Positions 1 to 11,367 are shown, counted from the first letter of the stretch. The stretch is DNA of 64,000 nucleotides from Dactylorhiza incarnata (GCA_033032865.1 JAWHQI010000004.1:22178001-22242000), one strand, 5' to 3'. Numbers and translations: made by a program. The notes: generated from the letters alone by a model not told the origin.

Positions 1-113
1 AATCCTTCTTTGCACAAATGGGAGTTGAGGAGGTTCTGGAGCTCTCTGGTTCGTATGCACTCAGGAAGGGACTGGAATTCTCAAAAGCTTGGAATGCATG
101 AACCAAAGGAACC

Positions 114-121
114 AATTTATA
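114..121 (-). promoter_or_regulatory. TATA box of family H LTR
   Basis: The minus strand reads TATAAATT here. The same box occurs in the other family H LTR at 62149-62156. The palindrome cluster at 132-452 lies directly upstream in the direction of transcription, so the cluster is in U3. Confidence 0.6.
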
Positions 122-131
122 GAAATTCACT

Positions 132-452
132 GTCGCCTGGGCGACAGTGACTGTCGGAATTTTCCGACAGTGCTAAACTGCCGCTGGAGTGCCGTCGTGG
201 GTGGAGTCGTGGGCAGTTGGTGTAACCGTCGAGCTGTCGCCTGGGCGACATCGATGTCGGAATTTCCGACAGTGCAAAACTGCCGGTCGTGGGTGAAGAC
301 GTGGGCAGTTGTTGTAACCGCCGAGCTGTCGCCTGGGCGACATCGCTGTCGGAATTCCGACAGCGCAAAACTGTCTTTCGTCGATCTGCCGTGGAGGGAA
401 GTAGTTGTAACTTCTCTGCTGTCGCCTGGGCGACAGTGGCTGTCGGAATTTT
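132..452. repeat. Family H palindrome array, about 95-bp unit, four copies
   Basis: The perfect palindrome GTCGCCTGGGCGAC starts at 132, 236, 328 and 421, giving spacings of 104, 92 and 93 bp. Each copy is followed by a second inverted repeat, TGTCGGAATTTTCCGACA or a near variant. Between copies lies a conserved TGCAAAACTGCCG / GGGCAGTTG-TGTAACCG spacer. The short open frames that cross this region on both strands are by-products of the repeat. Confidence 0.85.
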
Positions 453-607
453 CCAACAGTGAAATTTTCCCACATTCAATTTTAGCTCTAGCAGCAATGT
501 GAACATCTCATACCTGTTATCTGCACACCATTAATGAAAATAGAATCAAATACAAAAGGGAGTTTGTTATTATCAAACCGGAGGAGTGCAAAACGCATGC
601 TCCAACA

Positions 608-1078
608 CATGTTTGACTCTATGTTCCACTCTGGGCTGTACTGAAGGTTACGATCTCGGTTCCACTGCAGCAATAGGTGTCGGGGCCACATCAGAAGTAT
701 GAGTAGTAGGTTGTGTAACACGTCCTGGCAGATTATTAATCATCTCAAAGACCGCTTCGGCGACTAATCTAATCATCTTAGCAGAAGTAGTGGTTGCTGG
801 TACCTCAGCAAACGCACTACTTTTAGCAGTGTTACGGGGTAAGACTGCCCCGTACCACTTCTAGTCACCAATAATCGTGTAATACACAATTTAGTGGTCG
901 AAAACATAGCAACAAATAAGCAAGGAACTCTCAGGTTCCACAAACAAGCATGTTTTTCATTCATTAGTGAACATTCTTATTAGTTTTTTATCGATTTGGG
1001 TGAACGCATATCACGTGCACACCACCCCTTAAAAGCAATTCAGCCTCAAATTCGCTAAACTACAGATCAACACCTATA
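608..1078 (-). pseudogene. Element E leader and gag N-terminal remnant
   Basis: This is the part of element E just inside its primer-binding site, cut at 607 by family H. On the minus strand between about 860 and 640 one frame is open and reads like the start of a Tekay-type gag, with SAKMIRLVAEAVFEMINNLP followed by a Thr/Pro-rich linker and then a stop. The start codon is not clear and no capsid domain is left. The assignment rests mainly on position between the E primer site and the H insertion; the protein match is weak. Confidence 0.4.
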
Positions 1079-1091
1079 GTCCGATACCAAA
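1079..1091 (-). promoter_or_regulatory. Primer-binding site of element E
   Basis: The minus strand reads TTTGGTATCGGAC immediately after the LTR. It matches the initiator-Met tRNA primer consensus TGGTATCAGAGC with a few changes. This sets the LTR end and the minus orientation. Confidence 0.65.
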
Positions 1092-1092
1092 T

Positions 1093-3141
1093 TGTTACAC
1101 CCGCCAGTACAAACAATATGACAATAGGTCCGACCGGGACCCCACACCATATTGAACACACTAGGTAGATGTTAATAAGCTGATAACAAAATAGAGACTA
1201 CACAAGAGTATCACAAGCGTGAGTGGAATCATTTAATAACATTACTTTAAAAATTGTGCATTATCCTAGGAATGAAACAATACAAAGTTATGGCCTTGAG
1301 GCCTTACATTTAAACAATGTATCTAACTCGAAGCATACTTCAACACGTTGGCCGGTAATATAAGGAAAGCAGTAAAACGGATGTTGGCCTTCAAGGGCCA
1401 ACACAGCATATGGCTTCAGCCCGCTACTTTCTGCTTGGCTCACCAGAACCTGCACCAACATCCAATAAAAGGTAAACGAGGGTCTTCTATGAGCTGACCA
1501 CAAACCGTGTAATGATCCCACCCCCTGCCATCTAGCCGACTCAAGGGCGTGTCACCACAAATCCTGCAAGTAATCCATACATGCAACATGTAATCAAATA
1601 AAGAAAGTGCAACTACACTACACGGGGTGAGGTTTCAAGCACAATCAATCTTCTAGGTTGAGAATCAAAGTAAAGGGAACCTAGGTATGCACATGATGTT
1701 GGTTGGGCTCACCCGGTAGATTCCCACAACCACCTAAGCAACTGCATGAGGCTAATGCCACATCAATCCACATCAAATCCACCCTAAGTAACACAAACTT
1801 ATGTGGGAAAAGAGATTTTTGGCCAGTCTAGATAAACACCTTCCACGACCTCTCCCAAGATCACACGGTGTACAAGAAGTTGGCACCTCTCATCGATCGG
1901 CATAGAAATGGGTTTGGTTCAGCTTTGCCCGTACTCTAGTCATCGTGATCTACTGCACTACGCGGGTACGACTTTGCCTCATCCTGTAAGGGTTTAACAC
2001 ATTCAAGTGCTATAAAAACGATGGCTACGCCTCCAATTCTTCCAAGAGGACTTAGGCTTCGCACACATAACAAAAGGATATACAAGACCGCTCCACTACA
2101 AAACACATGGTGAAGGTTTGCATTCAACCACATTCCAAGCAAGGGGCTTCCGTTAGGCTCTCCGAAAGATACCTAAATCTCAAGTCCCACATTACGATGC
2201 CATTTCTCATGGAGTCATTCTCCGGTACACATTCTAGGCTTAACCTAAATGCACATCACAATCAAGCATCACCGATCTGGGCTAACGGCCATGGGTAGGC
2301 TTCACACAAAATGCCTAAATCCATACATCTACCGGATTTCTACATCCAATATATGTCGGGGACGGACACAATCTACCCAGAGTTTGGAAGAACCATAGGA
2401 AGTCATACACTTCACTAATTAGTGAAAGAGACAACCTCAATATACATAAAAAAAGGAATGAAAGGACCAAACACGTCCTAAGACCGGGAGGAAGGATTGT
2501 TTCCCTTCCCGCTCTCTTCGGCGCCATGAATCCAAGATTTCAATCAGATGGAAGGAACCGCACCGAGCTGCTCTCCATGGATCAAGAAATGTCTCTCGAT
2601 TCGAAGCTCCGAAGCTCCGTCAATGGCGGAAGATGCCTTCTTCTTCTTCCTTGGGTTCTCAGCTTTCTCACGTTTGGAGAGAGGAGATGAAGGTAGAAAT
2701 AAACCTAAAGTTATCTTCCAAACATTCTTTAAAGGATTTTGAAATTATCCCAGCAGTCAGATTCATATTTCAGAAGGATCGAAATGATTTTAGACTTAGG
2801 ATTTGACGTCAAGCTCCGTCCAAATCGAAATAGGTAAAAACAACGCTATGTCTGCATTCGTCGAGTAATCACATTAATTCGTCGAGACATCAGAATTCGT
2901 CGAGTCATTACTATGAATCGTCGAGACCCCTCGAGACCATTCGACGATTTGTTGAAACACAGTGTTCGTCGATACTCACTAAACCCATTTGACGATTCCT
3001 CGATACCATTCGACAATTTGTAGAGACACTTCGGTAACACTTCAATTACTAAGTACAATTCGTCGAGACCACTTAAGTCCTTTCGACGAATCTGGGCAGT
3101 TCTTCCTTTCAGTCCCAATTTGGGAAAAGTGGGGTGTTACA
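1093..3141 (-). mobile_element. 5' LTR of element E (Ty3/gypsy, Tekay/Del-like)
   Basis: On the minus strand the LTR starts TGTAACACCC at 3141 and ends GGGTGTAACA at 1093. The ends form a 10-bp inverted repeat with one mismatch and are of Tekay type. Length is 2049 bp. Its repeat cluster (2855-3095) is near the 5' end of U3. The stretch around 2690-2650 resembles the leader of F near 55080-55110 (GGTTTTAT-rich, then TTCATCTCC), which suggests E and F are related families. Small open frames inside (for example 2548-2742) have no recognisable content. Confidence 0.75.
2855..3095. repeat. TTCGTCGAG / TTCGACGA repeat cluster in E LTR
   Basis: About ten copies of the word ATTCGTCGAG, or its reverse complement CTCGACGAAT and decayed variants, occur in 240 bp in both orientations. 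They lie in the first 300 bp of the LTR, that is, in U3. The same core is used by copia element B and by gypsy element F. Confidence 0.8.
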
Positions 3142-3689
3142 GATGACACGTGAATGTTACATTTGATTGTTAAATTTGGTCAATGAATACGCCTCACCCT
3201 GAGTGGGGAACATCACTGAAAGGGCTCATCCCCCTTGCATGTGGCTACGAAGTGAGTCTCGGGTGGATTTTGAATCATTGTATCTTTTCATGTTTTTGAA
3301 TTCTTGCTTATATTTTGTGTCACTAAAACATCTTACATGATTTATAAATGTTACACCAACACTCTTTTTATGATAGAAAAGCTCTTAGATCTCTCCATGA
3401 CACGACACGGTGTCCCTAGTTGGTAATCAATCGCTAGCCGTCGCTTCCCTACAATCATGCAAGACGGACAGGTGGAAAATGTCAGGACTTAACACTCATT
3501 TTCAATCCCCTTGGGCAGTCATTGGAGCCCGCTTGGACCCCCTCGCACGACTCCATATGACTTGAGCGGAGGTTATCCGGACTCCGACCCTCTCTGCAGG
3601 CACGTCTTACTTTCTCTTAACCACCGCACTAAGACCACTATAATCGCCCTCGTTCAGGTAACTCATGACTAACATACGTGGCAGGTGGA
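3142..3689. other. Unassigned stretch between E and C LTRs
   Basis: I see no convincing open frame, LTR ends, primer site or RNA gene here. The base composition is ordinary. It may be flanking sequence or the eroded edge of another element. Confidence 0.4.
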
Positions 3690-4110
3690 TGTTGGGAAAC
3701 TTATCTACAATGTTCCTGATTTTAAGAAGTCCTCAAGTCAAGGATAAATACACTTTGTATTTGATGCATAGGTTTAGAATGTTGTTTTCAAGTATTAGAC
3801 AGGACATGCCTAGTATAGGGCTAGACTTAGTGTCATCAGACATAGTTTTGTCAATGTAATTACTCATTATGCAAAACAACATGCCGACCAATGATCTAGA
3901 CTATATTGGACTTGTCACTCACTTAGTAACATGAGGAATGAAGGACTTGCAAGTGGGTTAGAGCAAATGATCTGAATTTAGAATGATTAAAAATTGACTA
4001 AGTCATATCATCTCGGAGAGTCCAAATATCGCCTTGTAGAGGTATCGATATCAGTTTGAAGACCTTAAGCTTCAAGACATTATCGTCTTGTAGACTCTCA
4101 GTAGAAGTCT

Positions 4111-4306
4111 CATATCGTCTTTATTAGAAGAAACAACCCAAGCTCCAAATATCGTCTTGGTAATACATTATCCAAGATGATATCATCTTAATAAGGACTA
4201 GATATACTCATATCGTCTTGATTAGAAGAAGCATCTCAAGCTCTAAATATCATCTTGGTAATACACTATCCAAGGCGATGCCGTCTTAACAAGGATCAAC
4301 TATACT
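4111..4306 (+). repeat. 98-bp tandem duplication in C LTR
   Basis: CATATCGTCTT starts at 4111 and 4209, and a decayed third start is at 4307, so the period is exactly 98 bp. Each unit contains an inverted pair, ATCGTCTTGG and later CCAAGATGAT or CCAAGGCGAT. Confidence 0.8.
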
Positions 4307-4483
4307 CATATCATCTTGAAGATAATCAACAAGATGTTTAGAAGCTCTTCGTTGAAGGAAGAATTTAGCTAAGTACTTTATCGTGGAGGTTATGTCAATT
4401 GTCATCAAGGACAAGTGAAATGTCATCGAGGAGCCTAGATGACATTTCAGAAATACAGAACACATTGAACATATTGAACAAAT

Positions 4484-4791
4484 AATTTGACTTGATAAGC
4501 TTAACATTTGGCAAGAAGACAATGATCGTATTGAACACAGAATTTGAAATGATAAGGTTAACATTCGGCTAGAAGACAGTGGAAGAATTTGACTTGATTA
4601 GCTTAACATTCAGCTAGAAGAGAGTGACAAAATTGGACTTGATAAGCTTAATCATTCGAGTAGAAGACATCGACCATGATGAACTCAGAATTCGACTTGA
4701 TAAGCTTGATCATTTGACTAGAAGACAACGACCATGCTGAACTCAGAATTTGACTTGATAAGCTTGATCATTTGACTAGAAGACAGTAGTA
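4484..4791 (+). repeat. Six-copy tandem array in C LTR
   Basis: AATTTGACTTGATAAGCTT or a variant starts at 4484, 4541, 4586, 4631, 4689 and 4747. The units are 57, 45, 45, 58 and 58 bp plus a last partial one. The 57-58 and 45-bp forms differ by a block near ATCGACCATGATGAACTC. Confidence 0.85.
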
Positions 4792-4973
4792 GTGAAATAC
4801 CATCTTGTAGACTACAAGTATCATCGAGAAGAATTAAAATATCATCGAGACAGCTAAAGATGCGGAAATACTCAGATTGACGCCGCCGATTGTGTCAATC
4901 AGATCATGGCTTTAATGAACGGAATATTTGACATTAAAGTATTCCTAGCTTTTGATCGTTATTTAAATATCCC

Positions 4974-4980
4974 TATAAAA
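4974..4980 (+). promoter_or_regulatory. TATA box of C LTR
   Basis: CCCTATAAAAGGG occurs about 180 bp downstream of the tandem arrays and about 730 bp before the LTR end. Transcription would start near 5005-5010. Confidence 0.65.
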
Positions 4981-5713
4981 GGGATGCGACAGGACAAAAT
5001 TAAACCTAATCATTACATTCAAAAGAAAGAGCTCTCCACCATCATCGTGTATTTTCTATGAAAGAGATCGAGAATAGAGGAGAAATACTTTGAAGCCAAT
5101 CAAATAATTCTCTAGAAGAAAAGACCAATCATCTGCTGATTCAAAAGCTTAATCATCTCTTTGCTAAAAGATTTTATAAGAAGCCATTTCCACAACAGGC
5201 TTCAAGAAGACTCACACTATTCAATCTAAACCATTCCGACTCTAAAGAATCTTTGTAATCAATTATCTCTTCTTCTATAGGATTTCTGGGTAAATATGAG
5301 TATAAGGTCTTCTGAGGCCTGAGTTTAGGATGTTGTGTTTGTATCTGAGGTAGGGAACTTGGTGCAGTTCCTGAGGTTGGATTCAAGTTGAATCTGAGTT
5401 ATAGGAGTGGTAAACTCTGAGCTGTAGGATCCTGTCTTTGGATCTGAGGTAGGAGACTTGGTCTCTGAGTTGTAGGATCCAAGGATCTGAGTTTAGGTTG
5501 AAGTTTGGTGAGGCTAGCTCATTGCTAGATAGGCGGTGGGGTAAAGAAGATGTAACCAACTCGGGGAACCACTATGGCCGTCTTTGCTTGTGTTGTGGAT
5601 TTTCTGTGATTGCGTGTTTGTTTCATATACTTTCATTATTCCACATTAAGTTTGAAAAGGTGACAACACCTATTCACCTCCTCTAGGTGACTAGATTACC
5701 CTAAACTTATAAG

Positions 5714-5724
5714 TAGTATCAGAG
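5714..5724 (+). promoter_or_regulatory. Primer-binding site of element C
   Basis: TAGTATCAGAG matches the initiator-Met tRNA primer site TGGTATCAGAG with one change, and follows the LTR end. Confidence 0.7.
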
Positions 5725-5779
5725 GGAAGTTGTTCAAAAAAGCTTAACAGCTTGAGCAAGACCCTCATCAGGGAAATAG

Positions 5780-6004
5780 TGTCAATTCACCTTGACTTGT
5801 GGAGAAAACTACAAGGAACTTAGTTCCATGAAGCTCCTATCTATAGAAAAGAGAATTTTAGAATTTGAAAGGAAAGAGTCAGACTGTTCATGGAAGCCTC
5901 TGTACCCAAGGATATTCATAATTGTTGAAGGACCTTTTATTCCAATGAAAGTCTCCACCATTAATGCCAATCTGTATGTTCCAAAGATATATACTGAAAA
6001 GACC
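5780..6004 (+). pseudogene. gag: Element C gag, N-terminal part (before insertion A)
   Basis: This is the N-terminal capsid region of a SIRE-like Gag, seen in GENY near 5804 and in GPFIPMKV near 5930. The start codon has been lost. The frame is cut at 6004 by element A, and the same frame resumes at 33533 after one copy of the AGACC target duplication, with no frame change across the insertion. Gag would form the particle that packages the element RNA. Confidence 0.7.
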
Positions 6005-6576
6005 TGTGAAATTTTCCGTAGATCTTGGAGTGAGCAGGAATCGTACAACTTAAAGTTACAGCCAACAACCAGAAGTACGTGAAACAAAGCAATCTTTATT
6101 GATAACAACAAGAATCTTCATTACAGAGCGAGGTATACACGGCAAGACATGATTTCGCCAGTACACAAGGAAAACAGAAGAAACAAGCAAAAAAAAGATA
6201 ACTTGCGGTTAGCCGGATTAGGACCACCGAAACCACCTAACCGCCTGTCAGCTGCGACTTGCTGCCTTCACCTGAAACCGGCTATCATCTAAGTCCGCTC
6301 AAACAGAACAGAACGAACACGAACAACAGTAACTCGCGGCCTTCCAGAACTTGACCTCTGATCTCCCGACCTCCTGCACACTGTTAGCTGCTACCCGCAG
6401 AACTGCTACCATACCGACTAGAAGAATAGCCGCAAGTTGCAATCAGCACAACCCGCAAAACCTGCACAGATGAGATCTATCAGCAAGACCGCCCGGTTAT
6501 AAAGATGTTAACTGCATCTTCCAGAAATGAGTACTGCTTACAGTTGGTTCGAATAATGAACAATGCCAGGGGGTCC

Positions 6577-6584
6577 TATTTATA
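6577..6584 (-). promoter_or_regulatory. TATA box of A 3' LTR
   Basis: The minus strand reads CCTATAAATAGGACCC. It is conserved in the other LTR at 32938-32945. Confidence 0.7.
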
Positions 6585-6654
6585 GGCACGGGACAAGATC
6601 CAGTCACCGCCCATGTGATAGTGTCATCACCACAAAACCGCATGATTAGAGCAA

Positions 6655-7125
6655 CTCGCGCGGCTAGCACCTCTGCCATAAATGAGCATCGCAGGCTAGC
6701 TAGACAAGAATTCATCAGACCGCCAATTTGAAGACCGTGCTACTAAGGCAAGAATGCTAAGTCGCCACCATCATTATCCGCATAGAGAGCTCGTGTGGAC
6801 ACCAATAGAAACCGCGCGGCTAGACAGATATACAGCCCGCGCACAAACACCATGGGCCCTCCTAGCGGGAATCACTGAGAAGACAGGACAGTTAAGCCGA
6901 AGCAAATACTGCCGGTCAAGATAGAGAACAAGCCGCGCGATTAAATAAGTTTAACCGCACGGCAACATTACCAAATCGCCACGCAGTCCGAGAAGCCAGA
7001 CCGCGCGGCAACACCCCGGGAGCACCTGAGCAGAAGTGAAGAACCAGACTAGCTGAACTAGCTAGTCGCCAGAATAGACCGCGAGACCGCCCGATCTCAG
7101 CGGCTACTGCGGTTAGCCATTGCTA
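6655..7125. repeat. CCGCGCGG palindrome cluster in A LTR
   Basis: CGCGCGG or CCGCGCGG occurs at 6657, 6812, 6932 and 7001, with related CCCGCGCAC and CCGCGAGACCGCCC words nearby. The cluster lies upstream of the TATA box. The matching words in the right LTR (33010-33480) are mostly decayed at CpG. Confidence 0.75.
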
Positions 7126-7160
7126 GCCGCCCAGCACCCTTTACTTAACAATTCAAAATT

Positions 7161-7997
7161 TCAACACTCCCCCTTGAAGTGGGAAGTGGAAACTAGCCCA
7201 AGTAAACTCCGCAACCGAGTGAACGGCCCCTTCGCCAGCGCCTTTGTAAATATGTCAGCAACGTTGTCCAGACTCCAAACATGCTTGACCGAAAGAGACC
7301 CATCCAGCACCTTCTCACGAATGAAATGATGCTCAATCTCGAAATGTTTGGTCCTCGCGTGACACACTAGATTAGTAACCAGTTTGAGTGCACTCTCATT
7401 GTCACCGCAGAGCAGAGTCGGACCCCGAATCTCCTTATGGACGTCTCCCACCAACCTCCTAAGCCAGATGGCTTCTTGAGCTACCAAGGCTGAAGCCTTG
7501 TATTCCGCTTCCGTGGTAGAGACAGACCTGGAATCCTGGTTCTTGCTGCACCATGATATAGCCGTAGGGCCCACCATGAAGACGAATCCAGACGTCAACT
7601 TCCGATCATCCGAATCTCCCTCGTAATCAGCATCCATGTACCCATGCACCTCAAAGCCCGCATCCCTCCTGTATAGGAGACCCATATCCGAAGTCGCCTT
7701 GACATACTTCAAAATATTCTTGGCCGCAAGTAGATGAGGCATCCGTGGTTCCGCCATATAACGACTCACCCTGCCAACTGCATACGCAATGTTAGCCCTA
7801 GTGATCGTCAGATAAATCAAGCTCCCAACCAGAGCTCAGAACACAATCGGATCTTCCAGAATCCTCCCTTCATCCTTCCGAAGTTTCGTGGCCTTCTCCA
7901 GAGGTGTAGAAATACATTTCCCTTCCATCAGGCCAAATCGCTACACGATTCGCTCCGCATATCCAGCCTGGGACACCAGCACTCCACTTTCCTTCCT
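7161..7997 (-). pseudogene. pol: Element A RNase H and end of RT
   Basis: Copia RNase H degrades the RNA of the RNA-DNA hybrid during reverse transcription. The long open part (7820-7161, 219 codons) shows DADYEGD, the STTEAEYKA block, CGDNESALKL and RTKHFEIEHHFIRE, a full set of copia RNase H motifs. The stretch 7821-7997 joins it to the RT in the same frame but carries stops. The pol stop codon lies inside the LTR: the purine tract is read as FKGEC and the TGA is bases 4-6 of TGTTGA. Confidence 0.88.
7167..7183 (-). promoter_or_regulatory. Polypurine tract of element A
   Basis: The minus strand reads CACTTCAAGGGGGAG directly before the LTR start. This primes plus-strand DNA synthesis and is also coding sequence for the pol C-terminus. 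Confidence 0.8.
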
Positions 7998-9101
7998 CTA
8001 CACTTCGAGTCCAAGGAAATGGTGGAGTTCACCCAAGTCCTTCATCTCAAATCTGATAGATAGCTCAGCCTGAAGTTTTGCTACCTCCTCCTTCGAATTC
8101 CCAATCACGATCATATCGTCGACGTAAAGCAATACGATGACTTGAAGCTCCCCGTTCTTCTTGACAAACAAGCTTGAGTCAGAGTCTGAAGCACCGAATC
8201 CACAGAATAGGAGATATTCTGTGATCTTCCCGTACCACGCCCTCAGCGCTTGCTGCAACCCATACAGGGCCTTCTTAAGCTTACAGACATAGTCTGGAAA
8301 ATCCTCAGATATGAAGCCTGGCGGCTGGATCATGAAGATATCCTTGTCAATCTTGCCATACAAGAAAGCATTCTTTACGTCGAGGTGCCAAATCTCCCAC
8401 CCACAAAATTCCGCCAACGCAATAATGAACAGCACTGAAGTCATCTTCGCCACCGGACTAAATGTCTCTTCATAATCTTCACCGTATTGCTGCGAGAATC
8501 CACGAGCCACAAGGCGAGCCTTGTATCATTCGATACTCCCGTCTACCTTTTTCTTGAGCTTATAGACCCATTTGCATGTCACAAGGGTGATACTCTTGGG
8601 CCTGGGCACCAAAGACCAGGTCTCATTCTTCTCAAGAGCTACCATCTCTTCTTTCATAGCCGAATCCCACTGTTTCACGCCTTTGGCCTTTTCAAAGCTC
8701 ACTGGTTCCCGCTCATCCAGGGGACCAGTGAAGAAACACGAGACAAAGCTCACCATGTTTCCTCCTGTATAGCGATCAGGGGCAATGATCGTTCGCTTCG
8801 ATCTCCTCAACACCTTCCCCTGACTTGCATTATCCTCAGCTGTTTCATCCCTAGCTCCCCTTCCAGTCGTACTAGGAGCATCGGTCCCCCTGCTTCCTGA
8901 TCCAGAAGCCTCCGTCTCAGAACAAGAAATGGATGGACCACCTGTTGACAAAGGCAGCTCCACCTGATGATTTTCCACAGCTCTCTCCGGCTCCTCCACC
9001 CTGCTTTCTGGTAACTCAACACTAGAACTTCCCTTGTACGGCGTAACCTTGTCAAACACGATGTCGCGAGATACAACAAATCTCCATGTATCCGGGTCCA
9101 T
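7998..9101 (-). pseudogene. pol: Element A reverse transcriptase
   Basis: The open stretch 8510-7998 holds the copia RT core: ETFSPVAKMTS, the LDVKNAFLYG catalytic Asp block, KKALYGLQQALRAWY and YVDDM near 8120-8130. The upstream stretch 9101-8526 holds the integrase-RT linker (Ser/Thr/Glu-rich) and the RT entry motif ending KWVYKLKKKVDGSIE. The two are in one frame, separated by a TGA at 8524-8526 that fits CGA decaying to TGA. Confidence 0.87.
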
Positions 9102-9113
9102 GCACTTCCAGCC

Positions 9114-9771
9114 CTACTTCCGATCATCATATCCCACGAAAACTAGCTTCCTTGCTTTTGCATCTAGCTTCATCCGAAGCGCATCTGGAACGTGCACATA
9201 GCAGGTGGAACCAAACTCCCGAAGGTGCGCCACACTTGGCTTTTCCTTGAACATCATCTCATGCGGGGTCAACATGTTGATGGACTGAGAGGCATCCTCT
9301 TGATGACGTAGGCGGCACAAGACATTCCCTCTGCCCAGAAGGACCTTGGGATACTCTTGGCATGCAGCCAACACTTGCAGGTCTCCGTCAGATGATGGAT
9401 CTTTCGCTCTACAACTCCATTTTGTTGTGGAGTATGCGCACAAGTAAGCTCCCTTCAGATGCCTGCCTTCCTGCAAAAACTAGAGAACTCAACAGAGGTG
9501 AAGTCTCCCCCGTTATCAGTTCTCAGCTTCTTTCTCCGCAGGCCTAGCCGACCCTCCACTAGCTCCTTGAACTCCACAAACTTTGCAAATGCCTCCGCCG
9601 TCTCCTTCAGGAAATAGACCCCAGCATATTTGGTGTAATCGTCGATCAACACAAGCATATACCTGCTGCCTCCGAGGCTGGGGTAGCAGTCGGTCCCATC
9701 AAGTCACCGTGGATACACTCCAACGGTACACTACTCCTTGTCTGCGACTTATCAAACGGCAGTCGATGAGA
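9114..9771 (-). pseudogene. pol: Element A integrase core and C-terminus
   Basis: The DDE core begins with MLVLIDDYTKYAGVYFLK and the second catalytic Asp is in RTDNGGDF (open 9658-9455). The C-terminal part with LTPHEMMFKEKPSVAHLREFG and a GYDDRK end is open in a different frame (9476-9114). Frameshifts near 9455-9476 and 9660-9770 and a TAG at 9112-9114 break it. Integrase inserts the cDNA into the host chromosome. Confidence 0.83.
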
Positions 9772-11220
9772 CTAGCCAAACTGACATCCCACGCAAACAT
9801 GACCGTCACCATAGGAAGATAGACTAGGCAGGCCCTTGACTAGACCTTTTATCGCCATAGCCTTCAGCTTATCCATCCCTAGATGCCCCAACCTCTCGTG
9901 CCATATAATGGCACTATCATTTGTCCTCATCTTGTCAACATAAGAACTTGTCGATAAAATGAACAAGTCTTCTGCCCTTCTCCTGACATGAATGACATCG
10001 ACCTTTACCGCCTCAACGTTTCGTAGAAACCTTACTTCTATTGGACCGAACAGAACGTGATACCCAGCGTCTACAGCGTTGGTCATAGAGAAGAGGTTTT
10101 TCCTCATTCCGGGCACATGATAGACACTCTTCAACGTTAGTGGACCCCTATCACTGCCCAAGGAAACAACCCCCACCTTCTCGATAGTATGCACAGTATC
10201 ATCAGTAGTTATGATAGCATCATTACCTGAGTAAGGCTTCGCTGAAGAAAGCTTTGACTCATCCCCGGTGAGGTGATGAACACACCTCGAGTCCACGATC
10301 CAGTCCTCCTGATAGTTGATAGGAGCCGCAGCTCCGACTGAAGCCGAGAAGGATCCTTCGCATCCTCCATCATTTGACCTGGCCTCAGTTTCCTCCTTCC
10401 CTGCAGCAGCATGCCCTGGCTGAAGATTCAGCCGGCAGTCCTTCCTGATGTGACCAAGCTTTCCGCACTTAAAGCATTTGGGTCCTTCTCCCTTCTTCTT
10501 CCCTTCAGCCTTGGGAGCATAGCCCCTCTCCTGCTGTCCAGAAGTTGAAGGCCCATTGCCTCCAGTGGTCTTCTTCTTATTATCCCATCTCTTCTTCTTC
10601 CCTGTGAAGAGTACCTCGCCTTCTCCCTCATACACGGACACCCCCACCATCTGCCTTGCCAGGCTCTCCTGCGACGCAAGAAGATTCTCAAGCTCCAACA
10701 GAGATGGCTGATTTGCCTAACCCTGCACCGACGTCACAAAGGATACATACTCCTTACGCAAGCCGCTGATGATGTGTCTCTTCAGCTTCGCCTCAAAAAT
10801 TGGCTCATCAGGATCCAATGCTGAAATCTCAGCGCACAGGTTCTTCATCTTCAGGAAGAACATAGAGATAGACAGATCTCCCTGAGCCGACCTAGCCAGC
10901 TCATTTTCCAGGAACTGTAGCCTCGCTACATTCTTCTTGTTAAACAGCCCGTCAGCTAATCCACACCCTAAGATGTGATCGAATAGGTCAGGTGATATTG
11001 CCCTTTTCAGAGTGCACTCTGCTTTCGCATTAATCCTCCTCCAATTCCTCACCTCATGACCATTATCCCCAACTAGGACAACTTCCTACGTACTATCTCC
11101 TCCAACAACCTCCCAGAGGTCCTCGCCCAGAAGATAACTCTACATGCACGACTTCCACTTCTTGAAGTTAGTCGACGTGAGCATCTCAATTCCAAGAACT
11201 CTTGCAAAACCTGATTCCAT
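9772..11220 (-). pseudogene. gag-pol: Element A gag, protease and pre-integrase domain
   Basis: The likely ATG is at 11220 (MESGFARVLG), with stops and a shift in the first 170 bp. The capsid region is open at 11052-10717. A TAG separates it from the frame 10698-9772, which holds the zinc knuckle CFKCGKLGHIRKDC, the protease site written VDSRCVHHLTG, and the HERLGHLGMDKL pre-integrase motif. The protease motif has Arg where active enzymes have Gly after Asp-Ser, so it is probably dead. Confidence 0.85.
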
Positions 11221-11296
11221 GGCTCTACCACTGGGTCCTTCTTCACAAAGGCGATGACAACTTTGAGTTGTTCACTGCTCTATCCACTCCAACCTC

Positions 11297-11308
11297 CCTC
11301 TAATACCA
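11297..11308 (-). promoter_or_regulatory. Primer-binding site of element A
   Basis: The minus strand reads TGGTATTAGAGG, directly joined to the LTR end at 11309. It matches the initiator-Met tRNA primer site except for one base in the first eleven. Confidence 0.8.
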
Positions 11309-11367
11309 TGTGAAATTTTCCATAGATCTGGGAGTGAGCAGGAATCGTACAACTTAAAGTTACAGCC
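11309..11367 (-). mobile_element. 5' LTR of A, inner fragment
   Basis: These 59 bp match 6005-6063 with two or three differences and then stop at CAGCC, where element B is inserted. The LTR resumes at 32425. Confidence 0.92.

Larger units (their letters stand above)
1..607 (-). mobile_element. Family H SIRE-like copia LTR, cut by window edge
   Basis: Read on the minus strand, the sequence starts TGTTGGAGCATG at 607 and runs left. It matches the second family H LTR (61370-62443) over a long stretch, including the TATA region, the CTGTCGCCTGGGCGACAG repeats and the GGAGCTCTCTGGTT block near the left edge. No purine-rich tract lies to the right of 607, so 607 is an outer border. This is therefore the 5' LTR of an element lying left of the window, or a solo LTR. 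It interrupts the gag leader of element E. Confidence 0.85.
3690..5710 (+). mobile_element. 5' LTR of element C (SIRE-like copia)
   Basis: The right border is fixed by the primer site at 5714. The last 60 bp, with the CACCTCCTCTAGGTGACTAG block, are typical of SIRE/Maximus U5. The left border is inferred from TGTTGGGAAACTTATC at about 3690. No second LTR is present because C is truncated at 38651. Two tandem arrays (4111-4306 and 4484-4791) and other ATCG-rich repeats lie upstream of the TATA box at 4974. Direct repeats built on TGAGTTGTAGGATCC occupy about 5390-5500. Confidence 0.6.
6005..7166 (-). mobile_element. 3' LTR of element A
   Basis: On the minus strand it starts TGTTGAAATTTTG at 7166 and ends AAAATTTCACA at 6005, with the purine tract immediately outside at 7167. 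U3 (6600-7166) is rich in CCGCGCGG-type words. The TATA box is at 6577-6584. Confidence 0.92.

Noticed and set aside
89..506. Four overlapping short ORFs on both strands
   Set aside because: They follow the 95-bp family H repeat and lie in LTR promoter sequence.
1288..2742. Small ORFs in the E LTR
   Set aside because: They are 60-80 codons with no family resemblance and lie inside an LTR with no coding role.
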